Shown piece by piece: positions 1 through 7,751 of a stretch of DNA of 14,818 nucleotides. The first letter of the stretch is position 1. Each line of letters begins with the position of its first letter. Origin of the DNA: Baffinella frigidus (Eukaryota; Cryptophyceae; Cryptomonadales; Baffinellaceae); assembly GCA_026770585.1 (NCBI GenBank), contig MU646375.1, forward strand, positions 562,570-577,387. Reading direction: 5' to 3'. Below the pieces are notes generated by a model. That model was given only the letters and a program-made list of their open reading frames with translations. It was not told the origin of the DNA and did no database searches. Made by a program: the position numbers and the translations under genes.

Positions 1-161
1 GACTTCGCCCGGATGCTCTAACTGACTTCGCCCGGATGCTCTAACTGACTTCGCCCGGATGATCTAACTGACTTCGCCCGGATGCTCTAACTGACCACGC
101 CCGGATGCTCTAACTGACCACGCCCGGATGCTCTAACTGACCACGCCCGGATGCTCTAACT
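1..161. repeat. 23-base tandem array
   Basis: Seven head-to-tail units of 23 bases, starting at 1, 24, 47, 70, 93, 116 and 139, with a partial eighth unit to about 170. Units 1-4 carry GACTTCGCCCGG and units 5-7 carry GACCACGCCCGG, so the array has two homogeneous blocks. Unit 3 has one extra change (GATGATC for GATGCTC). The related string TTCGCCCGGAT recurs at 260-270. No coding frame is evident. Confidence 0.95.
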
Positions 162-284
162 GACCACGGAACCATGGAACCGCTGCACTTTTCGTTCCTC
201 TAACTGACCACCGAGACACTCCGCATGTGCCATAGACTTCAGTCCTGGGATCTTCGCGATTCGCCCGGATCCTCTGTAGATAAC

Positions 285-436
285 TTTATCTCAGAAAACG
301 AGTTCTAAAACTCGTTTTCTTAAGTCAATTCCCCTACAAATTTGTCAACTTATGCGGAGAGTAAAGAATAAGTGGACGAATTTGTAGGGAAATTGACTTA
401 AGAAAATGAGTTTTAGAACTCGTTTTCTGAGATAAA
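285..436. mobile_element. Foldback (MITE-like) element E1, 152 bases
   Basis: Terminal inverted repeats of about 60 bases begin TTTATCTCAGAAAACGAG and end with its complement. They flank a short unpaired centre near 350-375. Each arm contains its own small palindrome (GAAAACGAG ... CTCGTTTTC) followed by TTAAGTCAATT and CCCCTACAAATTTGTC. A four-base direct repeat TAAC lies immediately outside both ends (281-284 and 437-440) and is a probable target-site duplication. There is no internal open reading frame, so if mobile it is non-autonomous. Confidence 0.8.
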
Positions 437-542
437 TAACCACATAGACACTCCCACCAGACTTCAGAGCGGCAGCAAATCGCCTTTGCTGGTGGACAGC
501 CTCGGCGGGGGATCATGCGGCGGAAATCAACGAGCGATGCCT

Positions 543-600
543 GAATCTGGATCCAAAAGATCCAGATTCCAAAAGATCCAGATTCGGGATCTGGATTCAG
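543..600. repeat. Nested short inverted repeats
   Basis: GAATCTGGATC (543-553) pairs with GATCCAGATTC (559-569) across a five-base loop. GATCCAGATTC is then repeated and pairs again with GGATCTGGATTC near 588-599. It forms alternative hairpins. No gene assignment. Confidence 0.7.
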
Positions 601-690
601 GGCAGGGAGTCGTGGCTGTTAAACCCAAGGACTTGGCGTGCGGGTCTAGCGCGCGGAGGGTGGGTGTGTAAGGCCTGCTCAAGTGGGGAC

Positions 691-857
691 CTTGCGTATG
701 CATTCCCGCAGAAGTCCTGAAGCGCTTGGTGATCTTCCGCGTAGCGACGCGCCGTCTCTTCCGGCAGCGTCTGCGTCTGGAGCCCGAGAACGAACGGGTG
801 GTACAGACACCGGAAGGCCACCGGGTAGAAGGGCGCCATGCTGGTTAACGGCGCCAT
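691..857 (-). CDS. Probable exon of a TENA/THI-4-like protein
   Basis: On the minus strand the frame running 857 to 691 encodes 55 residues containing YHPFVLGLQTQTLPEETARR followed by a Tyr and an acidic-His-rich helix ending FCGNAYA. This resembles the start of the TENA/THI-4 fold, a haem-oxygenase-like helical bundle used in thiamine-precursor salvage, whose typical pattern is HPFV, then GTLP, then a conserved Tyr, Asp-rich helix and a small-residue helix. The open frame ends at a plausible donor, CAAG|GTCCCC (cut after 691). Two in-frame ATGs (857 and 839) lie in a duplicated CCAGCATGGCGCC string, so this could be the first exon or an exon entered through CCAG. The frame is open upstream to about 1217, but that part shows no family resemblance. 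No later exon with the catalytic Cys is recognisable in 1-690. The family call is by eye. Confidence 0.45.
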
Positions 858-1217
858 GCTGGTTTTGGGCAAGACGTCCTTGGTTTGTTGCGTGGCGCCC
901 TGGGCGTCAGCCGGCGGTGGGTCGGCAGTGGATGCGTTTGTCCCGAACCCCCGCACGGTGCAGAGGAGCAGAAAGGACGCGGCGCGGACTAGGCTGGGGG
1001 GCGCCCGGGGTGGAGCGCGCAGACGTGCGGCTACGCGTTCAGGTCTGTGGAGGTCGCGGCTCAGCGCCACAGCCCTCCTCGCTGGAGGGAAGGCCGAGAA
1101 AGCCGATGTAGCAAAAAGGAGCGGGATTCCTGCCCTACGGTGGACCAGGGCGCACGGGAGGGGTGGCGCCGCCCTGAGGGATAGTTCCCAGCCCATCTGC
1201 TGAGAAAATCCCCTCAA

Positions 1218-2217
1218 TGTAGTTGCAAGGCGGCCCTAATTCGTTCCCCCCCCCTGACGAAAAAAAACACGGTCGAGTTTCGTCGAGTTTTTGACCATTT
1301 TCAATTTTTTCGTCCCTGGATTGTTGGAACGCCTTTACAGCGCAACTGGATTGTTGGAACGCCTTCACAGCGAAAAAGGTGCCCCCACACCCCTCATGCT
1401 CTCTCCAAACCCTCCCGCTGTGATGCCCGCGCACTCCCGAACCACTATCCCACCTCCTGCCCGGCGCCTCGCACCGAACAGGAGGAACCGATCCCAACGC
1501 AGTGATCCGCCCCGTCTCTGTTGCAGCCCCGTCCCTGTTGCACGCAAGAGTTCCATCATGCACGCCCTCCCAGGATCATGGTGCCGTGGGGCCCACCGTG
1601 GAGAGAGATCGCACCCCACCCGAGCCAGTGACAACTCGTGTCCCGGGGTTGGCAGAACAATGGCTGGCGGCGTTGGCATCTACCTTGCGCGCAAAGTCAA
1701 TGGTCGGCCCCTCCTTGCATGTTTTTCGGTGCATAGGCGGCAAACACCCATGGCAGAGAGGAGTAGCGAACATTTCCACGGGGCCCAAGAAAGCGATGCA
1801 CTGAACAACCAGCGGACCGCTCAAAACACGCGTGCCTCTGAAATGCCCCTCGCCCCGCACCCCCCTCCTTGTTGGTGCCCCAGCTTGCTCTGTGGGGCTG
1901 GGACGCCTCCAACATCTCGACAGGTGAGTAGAGAGAGGTGCTTGTTGACTGATGACACGCCTGGCTGAAATGGCGGCCCGATCCCACGCGATCCCACGCC
2001 ATGGAGGTTCGTTCCCTTGCTCCGATTTTCCGTATGGAAAGGAGTCAAGCCCGCCCGCCACATCGCGGTATTAGAGTAGTATTAAGTTGATCACTTTTCA
2101 AAAGGCTGGGGGGACTCTCTCGAGGTCTCCTTGGTGCACACCATGTGAGGGTAATAAAGAAGAAGAAGAAGAAGATCCCACGCCCCTAACTTTGCCTTGT
2201 GGTGTTCTTACACACAG
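1218..2217. other. No recognisable gene; short tandem and microsatellite DNA
   Basis: Between the TENA-like exon and the first recognised PDZ exon I see only overlapping low-information frames on both strands. Recognisable items are a 30-base tandem duplication at 1316-1375 (CTGGATTGTTGGAACGCCTT, the two copies differing at few positions) and an (AAG)n microsatellite at about 2157-2174. Upstream exons of the PDZ gene may lie here, but none carries a recognised motif. Confidence 0.5.
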
Positions 2218-5200
2218 ACTCTGCGAAGCTGTGGCACCTCTGACCTAGCGCGCTCGGCAGGGGAGTACATGGTGACGCTGGTGACGCCCAACGGCCCCGC
2301 GGCGCTCTCCGGCGCCGTCCTCCCCGGCGACATCCTTCTCGAGGCCCGCCCCCTCCTCCTCTTCCCCTCATCTTCTGACCCCTCCTCCTCTCCTCCTCGT
2401 CCGCCCTCTCCCCCTTCTCTCCCCCTTCCCAGCCCCAAACTCTCGCATCCACCTGTGAAAATGCACTCTTTTGTGACTTGGTGTCTCCTCTATCTGGGCT
2501 CACCAAATTGGTGCGCCCCGGGCTCTTTTTCGCTCCAAAGATGATGGGTCTGTACCGCACACCCGGGATGTCAACTTTCTCCTCCTAGTTAGGAGGAGAA
2601 AGTTGACATCCCGGGTTTTGACCAGTTGAGGCGCGCCCCCTCCGCGGGAGTATTTGGAAGCAATCAAACACCCCAAGAGAACCACCCTCTATCCCCTCTT
2701 CACGCGCCTCTGCACTGGAGAGCTCAATGCGATCCGAAAGCAAAAATGCCTTTTCTGCAAATCTTTTCTACGGAAAGGCGTGTCGTTGGGCTATGTTGGG
2801 AGCATTTAAAACCTAAAGGGCCTACAGGATGGTCCGCGCTGCGGCAGCCGGAACAGTTTGCTCTTAGATCTGCAACAGTGCGGTTGGCGGACTATTCTCA
2901 CGTTGACATGCTGGTTTTGCGGTATACATCCATCAACTTTGAAGTGAAAAAGGGCTCGGGCTTACCAATTTGGTGAGATCAGAGACGGCACTATGCACCG
3001 TCCTTCTCTCCCCCGCCACACACACACACACCTCCAACCAATCAAGTGGTCTGTGTGCATGAAAAGTACACACCAGGCAGTCCTCGAGATTGTCACGAAA
3101 GAGCAGGTGGACGGGTCAAGGTGAGTTGACTTTTGCCATTGACACCCTTCAGATTTAGCGTAGTGTTGACAGTCAGAGTTTGCGGTACAAATTTGTCAAT
3201 TTTGAGGTGAAAAGAGCCTGGAACGATCGAGACTGAGCTAGACCCCTTATCCTTCCACCTTCCTCGTCTCCCCCGCCTCGTCCCCCCCGCCCTAAATTCA
3301 TCTCGAAAGATAACTGAATCAGTTCTCTAATTAGCGTTTTCATTTAATTAGGAACCCTAATTAAATTTACTATGCCCTATCTAACTTCTCCTATTCAACC
3401 TCCTATTGAAAAGGAACTGATTCAGTTATCTTCCGAGATGAAAATTCTCGCACCCACCTGTGAAAATGCAGTCTTCTCTGACTTGGGGGTCTGCTGATAG
3501 ACAGAGTTGGTGTGAAGTCAAGACCCCCCCCCCCCCTCCTCCTACACTCTTCCTCCTTGTCTCAAGATTGTTACGAAAGGGCAGGTGGACGGTTGGCCTG
3601 TCGAGAACATGGACCCTCAGCAAGTCCACGAGAGCATCGTCGGCCACCCGGGCAACATGTACGCAGCATTTGTCCACTGTGCAACTTTGCTTCAGAGTGT
3701 CTTTTGCGCAAGCGGACCGTTTGACCAATGTTTGACACACTGCAGAGTGATGCGAAATCGGTGGAGTTGCATCAACAGCTAGTTGCATAGTGTCCACAAT
3801 CCGCCATTTCTGTTGTCACAAATGTGTTCTGTTACCTATTTTTGAACGTTGTAGAACTTGGAAAAACATGTATATCTGTTATTCGTGGCAAAGACTTGTG
3901 AAGAAAACACAGATCTGTGATTTCAATTGCCAGAAATAACAATTGCCAGAAATAACAATTGACTTTTGTGGCAGCTGCACGCTTCTCCTTTCTTCTTTCG
4001 CGAACGACGGTTTCAACAAGGTCAGGGCCCATGCATTCCATCAATAGATCCACCATTTCCGCACCTTGGGTGTCCACTTAGCGGTCACTAAGTGGACCTC
4101 ACATGTGGTGAGACTCTCAGTGCATATAGCTCAGTGCACATAGCTGTGTCACAATCAAATGCCCATTTTTCAGAGTTATGTGCAGCACCACAAACAAAGT
4201 GCGCTACATTTATGCCTAAGCAATCTTCAGAACTGCAGTTTGACCTCTCCTTGAGTGCCCATAGTTTCTCATGATCTTGACTGAAAGGCCAGTCTATCAA
4301 GCACCCACCTGTAGTTTTGAACAAATTCCAACCCCACACCCTGAGCCCTAACCCCTAACTACTAACCACCAACCCCTAACCACTGACCCATAACCCCAAC
4401 CCTTAACCCCAACCTCCTTAACACCAACCCCTAACCCCAAACCCCAAACCCCAAACCCCAAATCCCAAACACTGACCCTCAAAATGAGTCAAACTCCTGG
4501 AGGGCCTAAACCCAAAACCCCAAAACCTGAACCCTAAACCTTAAACCTGAAACCTGAAACCATAAACCCTGAACCCTAAACCTTAAACCTCAAAGGTGGT
4601 GCGTCTTGCGCGCCGCAACGGCTTTATTTTTTTTCAGTTTGATGGCAAGGAAAATTACTACATAAATGCTTTAATATTACTAATAAGAACGAATTGTGTA
4701 GTAATTTTCCTTGCCATCAACTCAAGAAAAATAAGTTTTCCCGGATAAGGCTACCAGTGGGCGCGCCACCTTTGTGGGTAAAGGCGATTGGAGCCATTGC
4801 CCTCTCTATGACCATGTGATCCGAAAGGAAGCATGGCCTTTTTACAAAACCAATTCCGGTGTCCGCCTATGTTGGGAGCGCGAAGAACCTAAAGGACCTA
4901 AACGATATTGGAGCCATTGGCCCTCACCAGCTGTGGAATATTGGAGCCATTGCCCCTCCCACACGCCGCCAGCCCCAAGACAGAGAGATGGATAATTTAT
5001 TGCCAAACAACCAGCGTCAGCGCCTCACACGCTACGCATTGTGCCACTACTGTACCCCGTGTCGGCCGCTCATACGAGCATTTTCCGGATGGATTCTAAC
5101 TCCACCTCCTACCAGGCCACCGACACCTTCAGGTCCTTCAGGTTCTTTTAATTCCCACCGTAGGCGGACACTGGAACTGGTTCTGTAAAAAAGCAATGTA

Positions 5201-6071
5201 CAGGGGTACCTCGCTCATAAGAAAGCGCCTTCCCCTAGAACCCTACAATAGGCCCATGCGTAGGGCCCTATGGTGGTCCTTGGGGGGGGGGTTAAGTCCT
5301 TCAGGACGTGTCCGCCTACGGTGGGAGTTCTTTTAGCTCCCACCGTAGGCGGACACTGGAACTGGTTTTGTAAAAAAGCACTGTACAGGGGTACCTCACT
5401 CATAAGAAAGCGCCTTCCCCTAGGACCCTGCAGTAGGCCCATGCGTAGGGCCCTATGGTGGTCCTTAGGGTGGGGGCAGTTTCTTATGAGCTTTCTTATG
5501 GGCTTGTGTGTGTTGACCGCCCCCCTCCAGAGCCAGAATCCCTTCAGTGGCCAGTAGGCTCATACGCCCTACCGTAGGGCCCTAGGACCTGCCTAGGATC
5601 GAAGCGTTTTTCCGCAGAGGGCGTCCTGCTGCGTGAACATACTGAAAGTGATCCACTTAGTGAGGTCCACTTAGTAGGGTCAACTTGTCGCCATAAGTGG
5701 CCACGCTATAAGTGGCCACGCCATAAGTGGCCACGGCATAAGTGGCCACGGCATAAGTGGCCACGGCAGCCAGCTGCTGTCCTCTCGCATGGCGGCACGT
5801 GTGAAACGGCAGGGCTAAACCCTAACCCCTTACCCCTAACCCCTAACCCCTAACCCCTAACCCCTAACCCCTAACCCCTACGCACTAAACCCAAAACCCA
5901 AAACCCAAAACCCTAAACCCCAAACCCCAAACCCTAACCTCCAAAACGAGGGTAGGTGGTCCGCCTCGCGCGGCGCGAGGGCTACCACTTTCTTCGCCGC
6001 CCCGCGCACGACACCCACCGCGCCCGCGTCGTCCACGCCCACGGCCTCTACGCCCCGTCGCACCACGCCCC
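2218..6071 (+). CDS. PDZ-domain protein gene, partial, three recognised exons
   Basis: Proposed exons are A 2218-2343, B 3585-3662 and C 5956-6071. A ends GPAALSGAVLPGDILLE, B begins VDGWPVENMDPQQVHESIVG and ends HPGNMY, and C begins VVRLARREGYHFLRRP. Joined, they give the PDZ pattern: GPAA.SG.V.PGDILLEVDG.PV, a helix, G.PGN, then a VVRLARR strand. PDZ domains bind C-terminal peptides and scaffold signalling proteins or regulate proteases; which applies here is unknown. Both introns look GC-AG (GAG|GCCCGC...GGGCAG|GTGGAC, 1,241 bases; TAC|GCAGCA...GGGTAG|GTGGTC, 2,293 bases) and both junctions are phase 0. An in-frame TAG at 5953-5955 abuts exon C, supporting the acceptor. Exon A could alternatively start at 2261. 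B could read through in frame to a stop at 3780. The end of C at a GTATGT donor is a guess; its frame stops at 6126. Exons carrying the peptide-binding loop and the downstream end were not found. Confidence 0.6.
2561..2616. repeat. Perfect 27-base-arm hairpin
   Basis: ACCCGGGATGTCAACTTTCT continues to CTCCTA, then a two-base GT loop, then the exact complement. All 27 base pairs match. It lies inside E2 and contains the GTCAACTTT string seen in several foldback elements. Confidence 0.95.
2722..2828 (+). repeat. Dispersed repeat R1, copy 1
   Basis: Runs GCGATCCGAAAGCAAAAATG to GGGCTATGTTGGGAGC and ends AACCTAAAGGGCCTA. The same order of motifs (GATCCGAAAGGAAGCATGGCC, CCGGTGTCCGCCTATGTTGG, GAACCTAAAGGACCT) occurs at 4815-4900 on plus and, inverted, near 5120-5190 and 6962-7052. 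Confidence 0.7.
3082..3120 (+). pseudogene. Decayed copy of the PDZ exon B acceptor edge
   Basis: TCGAGATTGTCACGAAAGAG then CAG|GTGGACGGGTCAAG matches the real junction at 3560-3595 (TCAAGATTGTTACGAAAGGG then CAG|GTGGACGG). The copied exon part is only 14 bases before it runs into a consensus-like donor, AAG|GTGAGT. Including these 14 bases would break the frame, so it is probably not used, yet it presents both an acceptor and a strong donor within the intron. Confidence 0.7.
3299..3441. mobile_element. Foldback element E3 with empty-site paralogue
   Basis: The ends CATCTCGAAAGATAACTGAA and its inverted near-copy ending TTATCTTCCGAGATG enclose AT-rich DNA with further TAATTA palindromes. The arms contain the near-palindrome AACTGAATCAGTT. 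AAATT lies at 3294-3298 and 3442-3446 as a probable five-base target duplication. The right flank CTCGCACCCACCTGTGAAAA matches 2443-2462 (CTCGCATCCACCTGTGAAAA), where no element is present. Confidence 0.75.
3800..4323 (-). other. AT-richer stretch with unassigned minus-strand frames
   Basis: Two adjacent minus-strand frames are open here: 4339-4088 (83 codons) and 4077-3832 (81 codons). The second begins DTQGAEMVDLLMECMGPDLV, then a basic stretch RERRKEKRAAATK. I recognise no family. Composition is more AT-rich than the exons around it, and there are few repeats apart from a short inverted repeat at 4075-4096 (CCACTTAG/CTAAGTGG) and a tandem AACAATTGCCAGAAAT near 3930-3960. It lies inside the proposed PDZ intron 2. 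It could be a fossil transposon gene or chance open frames. Confidence 0.25.
4324..4592. repeat. Degenerate telomere-like array
   Basis: Many variants of CCCTAAA, CCCCTAA and CCCAAA and later CCTGAA, all in the C-rich orientation, run without exact periodicity and end directly before the copied PDZ exon C edge (CCTCAAAG|GTGGTG). The composition resembles interstitial TTTAGGG-type telomere repeats. Confidence 0.9.
4597..4776 (+). pseudogene. Copy of PDZ exon C edge, interrupted by element E4
   Basis: The first nine codons read V V R L A R R N G (GTGGTGCGTCTTGCG then CGCCGCAACGGC), against V V R L A R R E G at 5956. Four codons differ only at the third base (GTG/GTC, CGT/CGC, CTT/CTC, CGC/CGG), consistent with duplication of a translated exon. 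The acceptor side is TCAAAG, again preceded by telomere-like DNA. The reading frame is broken by the 125-base element at 4624-4748, then resumes as YQWARHLCG and reaches a stop. It is upstream of the real exon C in the same orientation. Confidence 0.65.
4624..4748. mobile_element. Foldback element E4
   Basis: The arms GATGGCAAGGAAAATTACTA (left) and its complement (about 4700-4720) continue outward imperfectly to CTTTATTTTTTTTCAG on the left and GAAAAATAAG...GGATAA on the right. GGCT occurs at both edges (4620-4623 and 4749-4752) and once at the matching point of the intact sequence near 5990, so it is a probable target duplication. The internal core GGCAASGAAAATTACTACA is shared with E6 (11549-11689). 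Confidence 0.7.
4805..4905 (+). repeat. Dispersed repeat R1, copy 2
   Basis: Contains GTGATCCGAAAGGAAGCATG, CCGGTGTCCGCCTATGTTGG and GAACCTAAAGGACCTAAA. It is inverted relative to 6955-7052, with which it matches over most of its length. Confidence 0.8.
5120..5490. repeat. Tandem pair of about 180 bases with central inverted repeat
   Basis: The segment CCCACCGTAGGCGGACACTG, then TACAGGGGTACCTC and CTCATAAGAAAGCGCC, then GGCCCATGCGTAGGGCCCTA occurs twice (about 5155-5290 and 5340-5470). Between them is a 20-base-arm inverted repeat at 5308-5356 (GTGTCCGCCTACGGTGGGAG, nine-base loop). Translated frames across it recur with the repeat and are shadows, not genes. Confidence 0.85.
5551..5600. repeat. 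Dispersed repeat R3, truncated copy
   Basis: Contains CAGTGGCCAGTAGGCTCATA then the CTACCGTAGGGCCCTAG palindrome. It matches the interior of 6381-6479 and, inverted, 7616-7717, but lacks a right end. Confidence 0.75.
5693..5767. repeat. 15-base tandem repeat, five copies
   Basis: ATAAGTGGCCACGSC is repeated at 5693, 5708, 5723, 5738 and 5753. It is preceded by two CCACTTAGT strings (5653 and 5668) that look like degenerate inverse relatives. Confidence 0.95.
5814..5943. repeat. Telomere-like array before PDZ exon C
   Basis: About eight near-perfect CCCCTAA units are followed by CCCAAAA and CCCTAAA variants, ending a few bases before the exon C acceptor at 5955. This parallels the array at 4324-4592 that precedes the copied exon C edge, suggesting array and exon edge were duplicated together. 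Confidence 0.9.
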
Positions 6072-6161
6072 GTATGTGGACGCCACGTATGTTGACGCCT
6101 CAGGCCCCTCGGGGATCTTCTGCTGATTGCTGAGGCTCGTAACCTAGGACTCACACCTCTA

Positions 6162-6281
6162 CAGGGGCACCTCGCTCATGAGAACCGCCCCCCCCCCCCA
6201 GGACCACCGTAGGGCCCTAGGCATAGGCCTACTGTAGGGTTCTAGGGGGGGCGGTTCCTTATGAGCGAGGTTCCCCTGTAA
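6162..6281. mobile_element. MITE-like element R2, intact copy
   Basis: The inverted ends TACAGGGGCACCTCGCTCAT and ATGAGCGAGGTTCCCCTGTA enclose a palindromic centre rich in CCTAGG, CCCTAC and GTAGGG. The flanks carry a longer direct repeat (GTAACCTAGG, then CACACCTCT) on both sides, so either a tandem duplication or an unusual target duplication surrounds it. Partial copies lie near 5206, 5386 and 6528. Confidence 0.75.
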
Positions 6282-6380
6282 CCTAGGGCCCACACACCTC
6301 TGGTGTGAGGACCCGCTGTGGGATGGGCCTGCCTCTGGAGCTCTATCCAAGAGCTCCAAGAGCTCCCGAGGCGTGCCTTT

Positions 6381-6479
6381 CCCTTAAGTGGCCAGTAGGC
6401 TCATGCGCCCTACCGTAGGGCCCTAGGACCTGCCTAGGACCTATCGGCGGTCAATTTTGACCCCCTGGCCACTTAAGGG
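6381..6479. mobile_element. MITE-like element R3, 99 bases
   Basis: The ends CCCTTAAGTGGCCAG and CTGGCCACTTAAGGG are perfect inverted repeats of 15 bases. The interior carries CCTACCGTAGGGCCCTAGG. No clear target duplication is visible. A second full-length copy is at 7616-7717 in the opposite internal orientation. Confidence 0.85.
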
Positions 6480-6954
6480 ACACCAAGCTAGTCCTCACAT
6501 CTACATGGGCACTCGTGGCTTGACGCTACAGGGGTACCTTGCGAATAAGGAGCCCCCCCCCCCCCCCAGGACCACTCCGCGGGGCAATTTTCCAGAAGCG
6601 ATCAGAAGCGATCTAGGAATCGGAGGCATTTTAGGCCCGGAGACACTGATCCTGGATCGTGGACTCAAACTCCCCTATCTACAGTCAGTCCAGGCGCCTG
6701 CCGCCGGACACTGCACTTGCACAACTCAGAGGCTGTGGCAGGGCAGCAAACGGGCTGTGTTAGGCCTCTGTTCTCGCGCTAGCTAGAGGGGCATTTTCAA
6801 TACAATCACAGCACACACAGTCGCGTCTCGGCTCTTTGTTTGCACAACTCAGAGGCTGTGGTAGGACAGCACACGGGCTGTCTTTGGCCTCTGTTCTCGC
6901 TCTAGAGGGTCAGGACATCGTACTTGCACAACTCAGAGGCGGTGGCAGGACAGC

Positions 6955-7052
6955 AACGTGTCTCCTTTAGGTCCTTTAGGTTCTTCGAGCTCCCAACATA
7001 GGCGGACACCGGAACTTGTTCTGTAGAAAGGCCATGCTTCCTTTCGGATCAC
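6955..7052 (-). repeat. Dispersed repeat R1, inverted copy
   Basis: TAGGTCCTTTAGGTTCTTCG, CCCAACATAGGCGGACACCG, then GGCCATGCTTCCTTTCGGAT is the reverse complement of 4815-4905 with few changes. Confidence 0.8.
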
Positions 7053-7193
7053 ATCTAGCCCCCCTATACTCTGGCCTCTGTTCTCGCTCTTGAAAACGAG
7101 GCATCTGTTCTCGCTCTAGAGGGGCAACTTAAATACAATTGCAGCACTCTGCAGCGTCACGTCTCGATCTCTTGTCTGCACAGCGAAGGGCAC

Positions 7194-7294
7194 GTTACAG
7201 GGGCACCTCGCTCATAAAAAACCGCACCTCCCTCGGACCTCAAAGTAGGCCTAGTGGGGGTGGCGGTTTCTTATGAGCAAGGTACCCCTGTAAA
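7194..7294. mobile_element. MITE-like element R2, second intact copy
   Basis: TTACAGGGGCACCTCGCTCA at the left and TGAGCAAGGTACCCCTGTAA at the right are inverted repeats around a divergent centre (GGACCTCAAAGTAGGCCTAG). Same family as 6162-6281. Confidence 0.8.
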
Positions 7295-7437
7295 GACAAT
7301 CGCAGAACGCAGCGTCTCGACCCCTTGATTTGACAGCGTATCCCGATTCATTCCCTTGACAGCCTGTCCCCTTCTACCGCACCTACGACTTCGCGAGTGC
7401 GAATCCTACTCCTCCTATCTCCGCCGTACATCCAGAG

Positions 7438-7440
<3 letters not shown>

Positions 7441-7477
<37 letters not shown>
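7441..7477. repeat. (CT)n microsatellite
   Basis: Thirty-seven bases of uninterrupted CT dinucleotide. Confidence 0.98.
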
Positions 7478-7480
<3 letters not shown>

Positions 7481-7556
7481 TGGCGCGCGAAAAACTTCAG
7501 CCGCCACCGCGCGCGCACTAGTGAGTGTCCTTGAGCCCTCCCGCTCCTCTAACCCG

Positions 7557-7609
7557 AACCGGAGCCTCAGGGCTCCGGGTGTAGGAGTTAGGGTGTAGAC
7601 ACCCTAACT
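7557..7609. repeat. Two adjacent hairpins
   Basis: CCGGAGCC-TCAG-GGCTCCGG (7557-7576) and AGTTAGGGTGT-AG-ACACCCTAACT (7586-7609) are perfect short hairpins downstream of the UBE2C stop on its transcribed side. A role in 3-prime-end formation is possible but unsupported. Confidence 0.6.
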
Positions 7610-7615
7610 ATATAG

Positions 7616-7717
7616 CCCTTAAGTGACCAACGGGCGAATAATCGCCCGTGGAAGCCCTAGGCAGGTCCTAGGGCCCTACGGTAGGGCGTATGAGCCTACT
7701 GGTCACTTAATTAAGGG
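7616..7717. mobile_element. MITE-like element R3, inverted full copy
   Basis: Ends CCCTTAAGTGACCA and TGGTCACTTAATTAAGGG. The interior is in the reverse orientation to 6381-6479 and includes the hairpin ACGGGCGA-ATAA-TCGCCCGT. Confidence 0.8.
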
Positions 7718-7751
7718 ATACCCTAGACCTTTCACCCTCTCCGCTCCGCTC

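Larger units (their letters stand above)
2496..2981. mobile_element. Long foldback element E2 in PDZ intron 1
   Basis: The left arm (about 2496-2560: CTCACCAAATTGGTG, then GGGCTCTTTTTCGCTCCAAAG, then GATGGGTCTGTACCGC) is the imperfect inverted complement of the right arm (about 2921-2981, ending TTACCAATTTGGTGAGAT). The arm tips carry the small palindrome CCAAATTGG next to an ATCTC-like end, as in the other foldback elements. A degenerate copy of the right arm recurs at about 3165-3240. Exact ends and target duplication are not resolved. Confidence 0.65.
6712..7345. repeat. Degenerate long tandem repeat
   Basis: The segment TGCACAACTCAGAGGCTGTG, then GGACAGCA, CGGGCTGT and GGCCTCTGTTCTCGCTCTAG recurs at about 6716, 6840, 6928 and in part 7070-7125. 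Spacer strings such as ACAATCACAGCAC and AGCGTCTCG also repeat. R1 and R2 copies interrupt it. I see no coding potential. Confidence 0.7.

Noticed and set aside
1-161. CRISPR-like array
   Set aside because: Units are contiguous without unique spacers, and the window is eukaryotic.
858-1217. Long minus-strand open frame upstream of the TENA-like exon
   Set aside because: It is open mainly because of GC-rich composition (Arg, Ala and Pro runs), shows no family motif, and overlaps open frames on the other strand. I kept only the part with family resemblance.
1291-2061. Several overlapping 80-225 codon frames on both strands
   Set aside because: They conflict with each other, contain low-complexity Pro/Arg/Ser runs, and show no recognisable domain or paired splice sites.
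5215-5557. Frames encoding RGTSLIRKRLPLG-type peptides
   Set aside because: They are translations of the R2 repeat and recur wherever that repeat does, on both strands; no independent evidence of a protein.
5878-6154. Minus-strand frames over PDZ exon C
   Set aside because: They are antisense shadows: the plus-strand frame continues the PDZ fold and its copy at 4597 diverges at third positions of the plus frame.
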